A program made the translations under genes and the position numbers. A stretch of DNA of 64,000 bases from Blasia pusilla. Its lineage: Eukaryota > Marchantiophyta > Marchantiopsida > Blasiales. The notes below the pieces were generated by a model. The model did no database searches. It saw nothing but the letters and a program-made list of their open reading frames with translations, and had not been told where the DNA came from. This document shows positions 50,565 through 62,960 of the stretch, piece by piece (within the stretch, counting starts at the first letter, position 1; every line of letters starts with the position of its first letter). The DNA is taken from the NCBI GenBank assembly GCA_050084515.1, contig CM114273.1, forward strand, positions 23,312,001-23,376,000. Reading direction: 5' to 3'.

Positions 50565-51125
50565 CAAGGTTGCAGGGAAACGGACTAGTCCGTCCATGGG
50601 ACGGACATGCTTGGACAAGTCCGGACATGCCCGCCCCGCATCCGAGCCTGCCACCTAAATCGGGGCTAACGGAGCCCGCACCCATTGCGTGGCCTGCATG
50701 GAGGGCTAGGGGCGGGCAAGGCGCGGGCTTGCGATGGGTAGGCTAGGGTGGGCTCGAGGCGGGCTTCGGGCGGGCAGACGCAGGCTTGAGGCTTGCCATG
50801 AGCCTGCACAGTGGATAGTAGGGCCCGCAAAAATTAGGTCGCCGGACCAAATTTTGGTCTGCCTGACCAAAAAGGGGCCCGCCTGACCAAATCTTGGTCC
50901 AATGACCAATTTTTGTGCAAGGCAAGCTCGAGGCCCGCATCGAGCCCGCCCCAGGCCGGGATGTGGGCCACGCAATGGCTGCAGGCTGCAGGTGGGCTCT
51001 GGTGCCAGCTCGAGTGCGGGCCTTGGGTACCCAAGACCGCACGGAGATGTCCATGCATATGACGATCATTAGTCCGCGCACATGGACATGTCCGCGAACA
51101 CAAACTTTTTCTGTGTGCAACCTTG
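50565..51125. mobile_element. Non-autonomous hAT-like element (MITE), 561 bp, GC-rich
   Basis: CAAGGTTGCA at the left end and TGCAACCTTG at the right end are perfect 10-bp terminal inverted repeats. The element is flanked by identical 8-bp direct repeats TAAGATAG (50557-50564 and 51126-51133). The interior is GC-rich against an AT-rich neighbourhood and contains GTCC/GGAC motifs near both ends. It has no credible transposase. The exact duplication suggests a relatively recent insertion. Confidence 0.93.
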
Positions 51126-51133
51126 TAAGATAG

Positions 51134-51558
51134 GGATGGGTGGGACAATAAGAGGGAAGTGAATGTGGGGATTTAGATGCAAAAATCGAAAAAATGAAAT
51201 GAGATTTCTTGTTAATTTGAGTGTGAGTAGAGATGCACTAAAATTACTAAAAATATTACTTATGCAAATTAACATAAGAAATGGTAAATACTTTACCCAA
51301 TCTCAGTGGTCCACACTTGTATAGTTCCTTAGTTAGTAGTGACTCACAACCGAGTTTAGTAAGGAGGATCCGTCTGTGTGAGGATGAAAAGCTTTGTAAT
51401 AGCTCAACTTCATCCTCAGCCTTCTGAAAAAATGTTTCAAAGTACTCTATTGAACTTTTCATGCTGATCTAGCATAATACTCCTTTGTAATCCATGTGCT
51501 CACCACCAAATATCTAGGAAAAGTTGAGAGATTGCATAGGTGGTCGTAGAATCCAAAG
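51134..51558. other. Spacer next to the hAT element, nothing recognised
   Basis: A minus-strand frame at 51256-51462 (68 codons) has no family motif. Given the integrase fragment just to the right on the same strand, it may be a leftover of the same element. Confidence 0.4.
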
Positions 51559-51765
51559 TTAGGACGAACCTTGCCAATGCAACTTGCTAAACCAATCAAA
51601 AATCGCAAGTATTGCATTGTATCCCTTAAATTGTAGAAGACGCATAATGAAGTCGATGTTTATACTTTGTAAGCTTATTGTTTGCGTAAACCTCAACAAA
51701 CTTATGTTGGCTACCTTCTCTCCTTGCCTCAATTTCCTTGAATAGTCACATGATTGAGTCTTCAT
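51559..51765 (-). pseudogene. Gypsy integrase core fragment
   Basis: The minus-strand frame RQGEKVANISL ... INIDFIMRLLQFKGYNAILA followed by IFDWFSKLHW matches the first catalytic-Asp region of Ty3/gypsy integrase, where DFI carries the Asp and a VDRFSK-type motif follows. Flanking integrase sequence is missing. Confidence 0.7.
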
Positions 51766-51769
51766 ATAA

Positions 51770-53360
51770 TCACTATGCGTAATTGAGGGTGTGGGAGCTC
51801 ATTTTAGTTGTTCAAGCTTTGAAAAAAAATACTTGGAGGCTATAGGGTTCAGTGCCATTGCAAAAGTTATGAATTTATCTCACATAACACTTTTTTCCCT
51901 TTGCCCCTAATTTATTTAAGTTTCTAACTTTTAGAGCCAATGCAAGGCGCATGTATTCATTACTAGTAAGCATTTATTTTGAAAGACAAGAAATCTTTAC
52001 ATTATATTATTATCAACATTAGTGTACTATGCATAGGTATTTTTTTCCTCTACCCAAATCTCATTTGCTTCTTGGCAGTGCTTGAACTTCCCAAAAGACC
52101 TAAAGTCGCCGGATCCAAGTCCCAAGCGTGTTGAGGTGGTGATAATTTCTCCTCTTTTCTTGGTATATATGTATAATGAATAAAAATATTGAACTAGGGT
52201 AAGGGAACTCATTTGAGTTGTTCAAGCTGTGAAACAACACTAATTAGCTATATAAGTTGTTGCCATGCAAAAGTTATGAATTAATCTTACATAATACTTT
52301 CTCTTTATGAAAATAACCATCTTCCTACTTTTAGAGCCAAGAGAAGACCCATATTTATATTTCTAGTGCACATATGTATATGTGTGATACATATGTGTAT
52401 TTACAACATTTTTTTATGAGTAATAACTATGGCAGGTGTCAAACCCATAGATGAATATCACAATTTTGGAATGTAATAAGAGAGGGACTTCCTAGGAACT
52501 AACAAAAATAATAGAATGGAATATAAAAATAAGATAATCATTTATATTTTCTACATATGTACAATTAAGATCATTGAGCTTTTGATATAAGAGACATGTC
52601 CACACATTTTTTTTTTCTCTCGAAGTTTTATGTCCACTTTAGGAAGGGAGGAATAGTTTTTAAAAGATAAAATAATGTTAAACATCAATAAAGTCATATG
52701 ATCCACTTTAGGTAGCCTTGTATATGGTTAAACGTCATTGCCTACTCCAAAATTCAGACACAAGAGGAAGTGAGAGGGGAGTGGTGGTAGTAGTCGGAGG
52801 GCTGAGATGGGGCACATGGTGAAGGCTAGAGGGTGTTAAGAGGCGTTGATTGAATGGGATGAGAATGCGTGAGGGAAGGAGGTTTATGTAGAGTGTTTAT
52901 TGGATGAAAGTGTATTGCGGAAAGAGTTGGGAAAAGTGGTTAGGATCATTTAAAAAAGAGTGGGTAAAGAAGTTAAGATTAAAATAATCGAAAAGCATTT
53001 GGTAGTGGTTATATTTGCTTGGTGTTGATTAGTCAAGCTTATTATAACATCACTACTAAGTGGAAGTGAATGGAGAAATAGGATAAAGTCTTATTTCCCA
53101 TCTTTCCATCCTCTCTTATATAAACTTGCTCATTTTCTCACATTCTTAACTCCGTTCCACGCCTCTTCTTCCATATGCTTCTTTCTGTCTAGTTTTGTTT
53201 CCCTTTTGATAATTGAACTCGGTTAGAGATAATGGGTTTTTCACTTGGATAACCATTGTAATATCAATATTCTCAATCATCTAGGAAATTCTATTGATCT
53301 TCTAAGTGTTCTAAGGTTAGTATTGGAATATTCCAAGAAAACAATCTCTAGCTTGTTATT
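51770..53360. other. AT-rich spacer, no gene supported
   Basis: Two weakly similar stretches (GGAGCTCATTTTAGTTGTTC near 51,790 and GGGAACTCATTTGAGTTGTT near 52,203, each followed by AAAAGTTATGAATT) suggest a duplicated retroelement remnant. No coding signal was found. Confidence 0.45.
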
Positions 53361-53361
53361 T

Positions 53362-53630
53362 AAGGGTTGCACACAGACAAAGTCCATGTCTGTGGACTTA
53401 TTTCCACTTTAGGGACAAATATATCCATGCAAGCTTGACCACATGTATCTCGCGCTTGAGCTCATCCCGCTTGGATTCCCACATCCCTCCTACCCGAGTT
53501 GGATGGGGGAGAGGTTTGCGGAAGGGACACAACCAAGGATTGTGGTAGAGACACAGACGAGGTGGGGCACAATATGGGAATAGGTGCGGGATAGAATGTC
53601 CAAGGAAAAGTCCATTTCTGTGCAACCTTG
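53362..53630. mobile_element. Non-autonomous hAT-like element (MITE), 269 bp
   Basis: The left end AAGGGTTGCACACAGAC and right end (reverse complement CAAGGTTGCACAGAAATGG) form imperfect terminal inverted repeats of the same family as the 46.2 and 50.6 kb copies. GTCCATGTCTGTGGAC lies just inside the left end. Flanks TGTTATTT (53354-53361) and AGTAATTT (53631-53638) match at 6 of 8 positions, consistent with an old 8-bp target duplication. Confidence 0.7.
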
Positions 53631-53639
53631 AGTAATTTG

Positions 53640-54780
53640 CATAAATTTCATGTGTGGATAAATTTAATTATTTTGTCTATACAATCAGTGTAAATTACTT
53701 GAATATTTTCTAGGTGGAATTCATGTCTAAAGCAAGAAAAATCCAAGAAATAGTTAGGGAGCATTCAAAAGAAATAGGTCTAGGTGATGGAACATCAATG
53801 AAATGGAAATGCTCATTAATTTGGCAATGAAAGTATCGAAAAAAGTATCACATTATGCGGATGTTAGGGCATCTCATAGGAGAGATATGGAAGATAAGGG
53901 ATGGAAAGGTGGATATGTATTATGTAGAACTATTTGTAAAGGTCTTTTGCCAGAGGGGAAATGAGAGAGGAAAGGAGTGGATTGCAAATTTTTCATGGAC
54001 AACGTGAACAACAAGCAAGCATTAAAGATTCTAAAACTTATTGAAGTGAATATTTCTTGCAAATTTTAGGGTGTATATGAATATGATTCTATCATGCACC
54101 CCCTCCCTTAAACTCCAATCTTGGAAGCTTGTGTTCAGAAAGCTACACTCTTGTTATTGACATGTATCTAAACACACTCACATTAGTCACGATTTGGATC
54201 AACCTACCTTGGGTCTCATGAGTCTTGGTCTTAGATGACCCTTCGAGCTTAACTGATGAAGAAAAGATTAGATATCAACCTAACCGTCACTCCCCAATAT
54301 AGGCAAGTCATCCAAGACTTGGAACAAAATTTCTAAATAGTGTAGCAAGCTCGAATGGTGCTAGAGCGCCTGGCGAGTAAACCAATGCCTATCTACGAAG
54401 AGGACCTTTACGTAGTATGGGTCAAGGAAAAGGAAGTCAGGTATCATTTGCACTCCATCCCTATCCATGATTGAGGAAGATCATGTCTCCTCATCTCTTT
54501 CCCTCTATAAATATAGGTCATGGGTGGTCGCCACACATTTTCCCTCAAAAATCATCCTAGAGTCGTTAATTTCTAACTCCTGGAGCCAATTCGCTAATTT
54601 CTAACTCGTGGAGCCAATTGGCTTCTCCACCAACCACTACTAGAGACCCTCTTGCCAACATTCATGTTTCTATGGAGGTCATTATTATTTTTTAGTAGAT
54701 GAGGAGACCAGATTTTAAGGAATTCCCTTGTAACTTTGCCCCGGGCATGTGTGGCCTCCAATTCTCGAGCTTTTTAGTCC
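53640..54780. other. Spacer with a 28-bp tandem duplication
   Basis: TAATTTCTAACTC(C/G)TGGAGC begins two 28-bp units at 54567 and 54595. TCTATAAATATAGG at about 54505 is TATA-like and may be a decayed LTR promoter. The stretch near 54,272-54,330 is an inverted relative of 26,560-26,625. No gene was recognised. Confidence 0.5.
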
Positions 54781-54787
54781 CCCTCCC

Positions 54788-55039
54788 TGTATTTAAAGTT
54801 GCCCCCTTCTTTTGTTCATGTCCTCTCTTTCCATTTAGGAAAATCAAAAGAAGTTAAACTCCCAACCAGATGGATCACCTCCTTAAAGTATTTAAAGTTC
54901 CCCATGTTCTTTCATTGATTTCCTCTTTTCCCATTTAGGAAAAAAGAAACTTAAATTCCCTACCACCTTGTATTTAAGGTGTCCCCGTCTTCTTTTACTC
55001 ATGTCCCCTTATTTCGATTGAGGAAAAACAAAGGCTTAA

Positions 55040-55040
<1 letters not shown>
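54788..55040. repeat. Three degenerate tandem units of 80-100 bp
   Basis: Units start at TGTATTTAAAG (54788), AGTATTTAAAG (54888) and TGTATTTAAGG (54968). Each continues with a C/T-rich stretch, then CATTTAGGAAAA or TCGATTGAGGAAAA, then TTAAA(C/T)TCCC or a variant of it. Confidence 0.75.
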
Positions 55041-56970
<1,930 letters not shown>

Positions 56971-56971
56971 C

Positions 56972-57409
56972 ATGTTACCAAGGCAAGGAATGGGCGTGTC
57001 GAAATTGAGTGTATTGGAGCAAGAAAGGGTAGCCAATATGTCATTCCCTCCTACATGGGTGAAGGCTTTTGTTGTGCAGGTTCGAACCAATGATGCAAGG
57101 CGTTATACTTACCCTGCTTGCACCTTCAGAGGAAGTAGAGAAATGGGCAACTGCAATAGGATGACCGAGCCACGAAGCAACAATCGGGCTTGTATTGATC
57201 ACGTACGTGGTGAGCACGGATCAATGACAAAGTGGATGTTTTTCTTGGGCTTAAATGATGATGTGATTGAATACATTCCTCAGAATGTTCAAAAGTTCAT
57301 AGTTTGGCAAGGTGGAGATGCTTTTATGGATATGTCTGCTGTAGATTTTGAGAAGATGAGTATCGACAACCAAATCTCTCACGTACAAATGCAAGCACGT
57401 GGTATCTAG
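56972..57409 (+). CDS. Unrecognised protein, 145 residues
   Basis: I do not recognise a family. The frame has an ATG start, even composition and no low-complexity run. Cys residues at CTF and NCN and a Trp-rich middle (KWMFFLGLNDDVIEYIPQNV, KFIVWQGGDAF) suggest a folded domain. A TATA-like AAATATAG lies about 75 bp upstream. The frame may continue through a short intron into the open stretch that ends at 57846, but no convincing donor and acceptor pair keeps the frame. It faces the minus-strand unit at 58118-62092 convergently. It may be host gene, transposon gene or relic. Confidence 0.4.
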   Translation: MLPRQGMGVSKLSVLEQERVANMSFPPTWVKAFVVQVRTNDARRYTYPACTFRGSREMGNCNRMTEPRSNNRACIDHVRGEHGSMTKWMFFLGLNDDVIEYIPQNVQKFIVWQGGDAFMDMSAVDFEKMSIDNQISHVQMQARGI

Positions 57410-57504
57410 ATGTTTCTTTTGGAGCATAGAGCAGGAGCTCTAGAAGGCATTGTGCGCATACTGCTACTCGAAAGATCATCCCGATCCGAAAGTCTCTTCC
57501 ACTT

Positions 57505-57846
57505 GTGGTGAAAGTTAGTCAGGAGGTTCAGCCGGCGGATAAAGTAGGAGCTGGATCTATTGATGATGTGACCACCTCCCTTAGAGAACATCGACTTAGT
57601 GATGGCGTTGAGCAACAGTTCACTACACACCTCAGTAGTATCTTAGTAAAGGCTGAAGGTTTGCAAAAGAATCTTGGAGACATTGCGGCTAATATGGCCG
57701 TCATTCAAACCCAGCTTCAAGAAGTTCAAACTCAAGTTAGTACCTCCCAAGTGGGTGCTAGTACATTGATCATGTGCTTAAAGGATGCACTCCGTGGTGT
57801 AGCGAATGTTGAACCACGCCCAATGGGTCCCCTTAATACCCAGTGA
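57505..57846 (+). CDS. Unrecognised open segment with coiled-coil-like C-terminal half
   Basis: The open frame has no ATG near its start and stays open back to about 57462, so if real it is an exon of the upstream unit. It reads like a helical protein: ILVKAEGLQKNLGDIAANMA followed by VIQTQLQEVQTQ has heptad-like spacing of Ile/Leu/Val. No domain was recognised. It ends 272 bp before the stop of the convergent minus-strand unit. Confidence 0.35.
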   Translation: MVKVSQEVQPADKVGAGSIDDVTTSLREHRLSDGVEQQFTTHLSSILVKAEGLQKNLGDIAANMAVIQTQLQEVQTQVSTSQVGASTLIMCLKDALRGVANVEPRPMGPLNTQ

Positions 57847-59444
57847 TTGTAAATGTGCATGCCTATCATATCATATCACAATGGTTTCGTAGTTTCCCTG
57901 TTAAACTTTTTGCGGCTAAAAGTTACGGCGGATATATGGTAATAGATATACACCTACTTTGCAAAGTTTAAACATGCCAAACTTTTGGTATTTAGAGATG
58001 CAAGAATATCATATTTATTCCACACTCATATGCCATATACTAACAAAACTTGGACATTTATTCATTCAAAGGAGTCACATGAGTGTACAATGTCACTACT
58101 ACATCTCCATTGAGCTTCTACTCTAGAGGAGTCATAGCATGCTTTTGCAATCTATCTACTTCCTTTAGAGCCTGTTTGAGGGATGAGCTATGATCTCCTT
58201 CTTTTGTGGAGATACCTAACTTACTCAGGAGTTCACTCAAGAATGTTGAATTCTCAACTATAATCTCTTTCATGGCAGTGACTCTATCTAATGCTTCAAG
58301 CCATAAAGCTGCATAATCATATCCAGATAAGCCTAAGTTAGCATATAGCTCCTCTCTCTCACATATCAAGGCAATGTGTATGTTTTCCAGCACATCCAAG
58401 TACCTGTCCAATCTGGCGGCTGACTTCTCCTTTCGGTCTATTCTGTCCTCCCAGCAATGTAGATGCGTGGAGTGCTCTCGCTTCACCCCTACATAAGACC
58501 TACACAACTCAAAAATTTGCTCATCCACAACTGATGGTTCACTGTCTACTAAAGGAGACCCTGGCCCGGTCCCCTCAACATTCCCTTCCTGTGAAACAAC
58601 ACACCAACATGAGTTAAAATATTTAGACGCCAAGATACTTTCAGAGTTAGCCCTCTATCCGTTTACGTGTCATTGGGAAAGTTTACATACACACAAAAGC
58701 ACTCGAATTGTGATGGAATTTATCCACCGCTGTAGAGGAATAGGCAAAACTATAAACATTCTCCCTCTAGACTGGCCTTAACCAAATGGAATTCTATGTA
58801 TATCCGCCGTGACAATTCTACCTCTCCAAAACTTTGTTATGTCTCATTTCAATTCGCATCCCATTAGCCACAATAAGCAACAGTAAGAAAGCTGAATTAT
58901 CTTTTCTGATAATAATTAAAGAGCCTTTGCATTAACGTGTTTGGGAGTGTAAGTAAAGGAACCACTACCATTTGTTCTCTTGATGATAATTTTTGCTCTT
59001 CTTCGGATTGACCTGTAGCAGACATCTCATTTCCTTGTACAACACTAGGGTCGTCTCCTCCACTTGCAACGCTCTACAACTTCTCAGATGGAACATTCCT
59101 CGCTTCATCCGCTCCTGATGAATGTTCATTGCAAGGGTGATTCTCACGGAACTCCTTCTCACCAAGTACTTGACGATCCGCCTTTGTCCGCAAGCTAATC
59201 AACCTAAAGTCATATCCAGGATTTTGTTCAAAGCCGTCACCGGAATACCAGTACTCTTCACTTAGAACGGGCGCCCCGCGTTTAGGAATCTCCCCATGTT
59301 GGTCATAGTAAGAGAAGTAACGCCCTTCAATTTGTGCAAATGCATTTTGTAAGGAAGGTTGAAATCAGTTTGGCAATGGCGATTAACCATGTGTAATACC
59401 TCATATTGACAATCTTGGCTTATCAGTATTGGTTCTTTTCAAGG

Positions 59445-59645
59445 ATCTGTCTGTATCTGCTGCTCCATAGTAAACACAATTTCCGTTTGGCACAATCTTG
59501 TCACCAATTGCACTTCGCTCGTTTGAGAACCTCGGGTGATGAGCACGACATCAAGTGTTTGGACATCCCTTTCCATAGTTATCTGATGTGTCATTTGAGA
59601 ACCTCGATTGATAATGTGGCTCTCAAGTGTTTGGGAGTCCCGGTC
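59445..59645 (-). repeat. Six 12-residue coding repeats with a QT motif (possible LC8-binding array)
   Basis: In the block ending at 59439, Gln residues 101, 113, 125, 137, 149 and 161 (numbered from the GTG at 59933) are spaced exactly 12 apart. They are preceded by S, S, V, S, C and I and followed by T in five of six cases; Arg sits three residues before the Gln in five of six. Examples are RDSQTLE, RDVQTLD and RGSQTSE. This matches the general form of dynein light chain LC8 recognition motifs (KxTQT-like), which occur in tandem in some scaffold proteins. The function is inferred only. Confidence 0.7.
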
Positions 59646-60486
59646 CACGGAGAACTTGGTGGCAGTTGGTGGCACGGCCACTCCCACCGATGGTTTGCTT
59701 GGTATCTCTACTTCTTGAGCGGGGGCCACCTTCTTTCTTGCCTCAGGTTGTGGGGCATTTTCTTTCTCCGGTGGCTCCACACCTGAATATCTCCCATGTA
59801 GGGAGCCTCCCCTATTTCCCCAATCTGACCCTAACGGAATTTCCCAACCTTGTGAACATGCCAAACTTTGTGTATTCCACTCTGAGATCCCAAGACTTGC
59901 AAACGCTTGTGAAGGCCAATCCAAATTATCCACATCATGCTTGGGTCCACTCTGAACACCATCGTCTAGTGTAGGTGAAAGCGGAACACACAGTGATGAT
60001 TTGGCTGACTCCTTTCAACAAGCCACCATGTGCCTCATTGCCATCCAAGTGTATGCCATTTTTCCCAGCGGAATCTTTCTGTCCATCAGCCTTCAACTCC
60101 TCTCTTACTTGACGAAGCACATGACGGATTGCAGCTCCAAGTGTGTCAATCTCCTTTCCCCCATCCAAATGATCCTCACCAAATAGACTCTTGTCTATGT
60201 CGCTAGCATATCCTGAAGTAGCTTCATTTTCAAATCCCTTCCTTGCCTTCAAAGAAAGCCCGCCTAGACGCACACCGATTTCTACATGCTCAGAAGGTTC
60301 TACCTTCACTTCCGAGGTGGCAATTCCAAGGCGGCTAAAAGACAATTTGGCGCGTCGTGGCCTTGAAGGTCCTCCTTTGTCCTGCACATAGGTTGAATAT
60401 GAATTAACTCAAACGTTCATAAAAGATTAAGAAGCAAGAAGAATTTAACCACAAACTAGCATCAAGGTACAAATAAGGATTGGATT

Positions 60487-60800
60487 TATCCGCCGACATA
60501 AAGTACATATGGTATAACCGTCGAGGAATCATCAACTTCCAGACAAGAAGTCATATGAAATGGAAAACATTCGCCACAACCGCAAGCACAACTAGAACCA
60601 ATGTTTCAACAGTAAGGGGAACCAACTACCTGCACAAAAGAAGTGGAAGGAAAATGAAAATATCCGCCATAAGCACAAGAAAGGTTTCAACACCGAAGGG
60701 AAAGTATCCGTCTAAATCCCAAGACATGTTTGAACAACCGAGCGCGGTTCATACACACAAACAAGGGGAGGAGTCCCAGATATCCGCCAAAACCACAACA
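60487..60800. repeat. Diverged array built on ATCCGCC-A-n-CACAA
   Basis: Related segments occur at about 60487 (TATCCGCCGACATAAAG), 60570 (TTCGCCACAACCGCAAGCAC), 60661 (TATCCGCCATAAGCACAAGA) and 60781 (TATCCGCCAAAACCACAACA), spaced about 80-120 bp. They lie between coding blocks of the minus-strand unit, probably in an intron. Confidence 0.65.
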
Positions 60801-62169
60801 AAGCATTGTGAGACCATAGCATCTATTAACCGCTGTGTTTAACAACCTTCACTTTTAGCATTTGGAAGCGTTAAGAACGTTACAATGGGTTGATTTTTCT
60901 TGCCCACTTTGGTTACCTCCGGCAATTTAGTACTCGCCGCAACTGCAGAAACCTATGCAAACAAGCAAAGCCGAATACATGTGTCATATTACTAAAGAAA
61001 AAAACCAAACTAAAGCTGAAAACTAAATGCGAAATTTTGTGGTGGGAAAAACTTACAAAGGGACTTTCAGCATTCGTCGACGCATCATCGTCTTTATGCA
61101 CTTTTATCTTTCTCCTTGCTTTTCGGGGAGGAGCCACAAAGTCGGAATTACCTTGTGATTTATCTTCTTCATCAGGCTCTGGTATTGTTTTTGGCCTTCT
61201 TTTTCTTTCGGGCATCTTCAATCTGATTAAGAGTCGGCCACTCTTGTCTTCATCACTTGCTTTCTGTTTAGCTTTAGCTTTTCCAACTTTGTTTCCGGAA
61301 GCTATCCGGGGCCTTCCAACCACCTTCATTCCATCAATATGTTGAGATGATTCAACAGGGGTGCCATCAGCGGCATCCTCTTGTATCTGAAGCGGAGGAG
61401 AGACATGTGTAGCCATGGCAACAGTGACAGATTCCGGAGGCAAATCTCCATGGTTGAACAAAATTGTCAAAAGCACTCCCACTGCGCTCTCTCTCTGTTT
61501 CTCCTTCTTCACTCTTGGTCGGAGAACTGCCTTTATGTCGAGCATAAGTTTTCGGTAGACATATGTTGCCCAATCAATCGGTTTTCCCTCCCAAGCGCGA
61601 CATGCCATGGAAAGCATGCTAGCAGGCATACACTCCGGATTAGCTTTCATGTGAAAGCATCGATTTAACTGTGTCAAAATAAGACGAAAGGATTACAAGA
61701 TAGCAGTCTTTGTACCCATGACTTGTCTTCTCAATTTTTGTGAGATATTTCTGATAGAGGGTTGGGTCCTCTTGTTCGGTGTGTTGTCTCTCCATTGACA
61801 AATATGTGCCAATATTTGAGGATTGGAATGCCTTTGCGATCAATTCGGGGGACAATTCTAACGCATACTCATGTAAATTGTCTGGATATCTCCTCCTAAC
61901 CAATCCCTCTGATGTTATTGGGTTGAAGGTGCTTAAGAAATACACTACCATATCCTTGTCACATTCAACCCACGATACATTCCAAATACCTTGAATTCCC
62001 ATCAACAAAAGCTTATCCTCATCTACATTCTGCTCAATTCTTGCAAAATCAGTTTTGTAATGAACTTCCTCCAGCGGGTATTCTTCTGCCATGGTTTCTT
62101 TTCCTGGGTGCATATTCAAACAACATACTTTCAGAATGACACCTACATATGCAAGAGACAATGACTCAC

Positions 62170-62235
62170 TCAAACGCGGCTACTATATAGAGTTGGCGGC
62201 TATATACACTAGGTGGCTATATAGAGGCGGACTGT
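62170..62235 (-). promoter_or_regulatory. Promoter-like repeats of GCC-box and TATA sequence
   Basis: On the minus strand, CCGCC or CCACC followed by TATATAG recurs about every 20 bp: CCGCCTCTATATAG, CCACCTAGTGTATATAG, CCGCCAACTCTATATAG, TAGCCGCG. It lies about 80-140 bp upstream of the ATG at 62092, the right distance for a core promoter of the minus-strand unit. TAGCCGCC also resembles the plant GCC-box. Confidence 0.5.
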
Positions 62236-62405
62236 GAAGGGGGTGAGAGGAGTGTTAAAGAGTGTGTTGGAAGGCTTATTGATTTACTTACATTTGGTCG
62301 TTTACGATATAGCAACGTCCAAACATGGTGTGTAGATTTCATAAGAATTAAGAGGTAGTCAATTCAACACGAGTTTCTAATTTATCGTGAGAAGATGACA
62401 CAGAA

Positions 62406-62960
62406 TTAGCCGCCATTATCAGATATGGGGGTTAATTGCAAAAATAGTGCGGCTATATGAATCAGATAGTGGTCCATCCCGCCGTTCCCTTCTTTGTCTC
62501 GGGAAACAGAACCCGACCAGGGGTTCCATCCATCCATTTTTACTTGCATGAATCGAATACCAGGGCTCTTCCAGGCTTCTAATATTGTGGGCGGCCAGCC
62601 AATCTTAGCTCCAAGACGTGTGCACCAGATATGCCCGCCTCTCATTGTTAAGTCCCCCCACTCCCCTTGGGATGAGATCAATTGCATCCGTAAATCGAAC
62701 ATGTTTGGAGGAGGACAAAGAGCAAATGTGCCGATCAAAATAAATGAACCTGGGGGAGTGAAAATCTGGAATGGGGAAGACGTTGAGGAGAAATTGTGCA
62801 TGGGCAGCGGGTGCAAGGTGCTATCTAGACTCTTTTGCACCTGTTGGGTGCAGTGATCTGAAGTCGGATGAACATTGCAAGGTGCAACAATCACATTGGG
62901 GTGAATATTACAGGTTACTGCAACAACAAAAGTGATGGACGAGAAGTAACTAGATGACAC
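62406..62960 (-). other. Long open frame on both strands, unrecognised
   Basis: The minus strand is open for 184 codons (62960-62406) and the plus strand for 120 codons (62494-62856) over the same bases. Neither shows a family motif. The minus frame has WGDLTMRGGHIWCTRLGAKI, which looks protein-like. The segment lies between the promoter-like repeats at 62.2 kb and the chalcone-synthase-family gene. It could be a fragment of a gene or transferred DNA; I cannot say. Confidence 0.2.

Larger units (their letters stand above)
58118..62092 (-). pseudogene. Unrecognised multi-exon unit with QT repeats, probably decayed or transposon-related
   Basis: Minus-strand coding blocks: 62092-61058 (start MAEEYPLEEVHYK, DNLHEYALELSPELIAKAF, later AWEGKPIDWATYVYRKLMLD, then a Lys/Arg-rich tail), ending at a consensus GTAAGT donor; a possible small exon 60942-60917; 60381 to about 60050 (acidic, Gly-rich); about 59990-59439 (Pro/Glu-rich, then the QT repeat); about 59324-58969 (EGRYFSYYDQHGEIPKRGAP, SEEYWYSGDGFEQNPGYDFR); and 58588-58118 (helical, ending LQKHAMTPLE). 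Good acceptors precede the blocks starting at 60381 and 58588. A +1 frame jump near 61670, a TGA after the QT repeat and a TAG at 59074-59076 argue for decay or a wrong model. The first block vaguely resembles plant transposon-associated proteins of unknown function; I assign none. Confidence 0.5.

Noticed and set aside
50431-51148. Several overlapping minus-strand frames of 84-125 codons
   Set aside because: They are produced by the stop-poor, GC-rich interior of the hAT-like element and overlap each other in three frames.
61640-61690. Intron joining the two frames of the 61-62 kb block
   Set aside because: The only GT-AG pairs give 28- or 47-nt introns; the 47-nt one brings in an immediate stop. 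A frame break is more likely.
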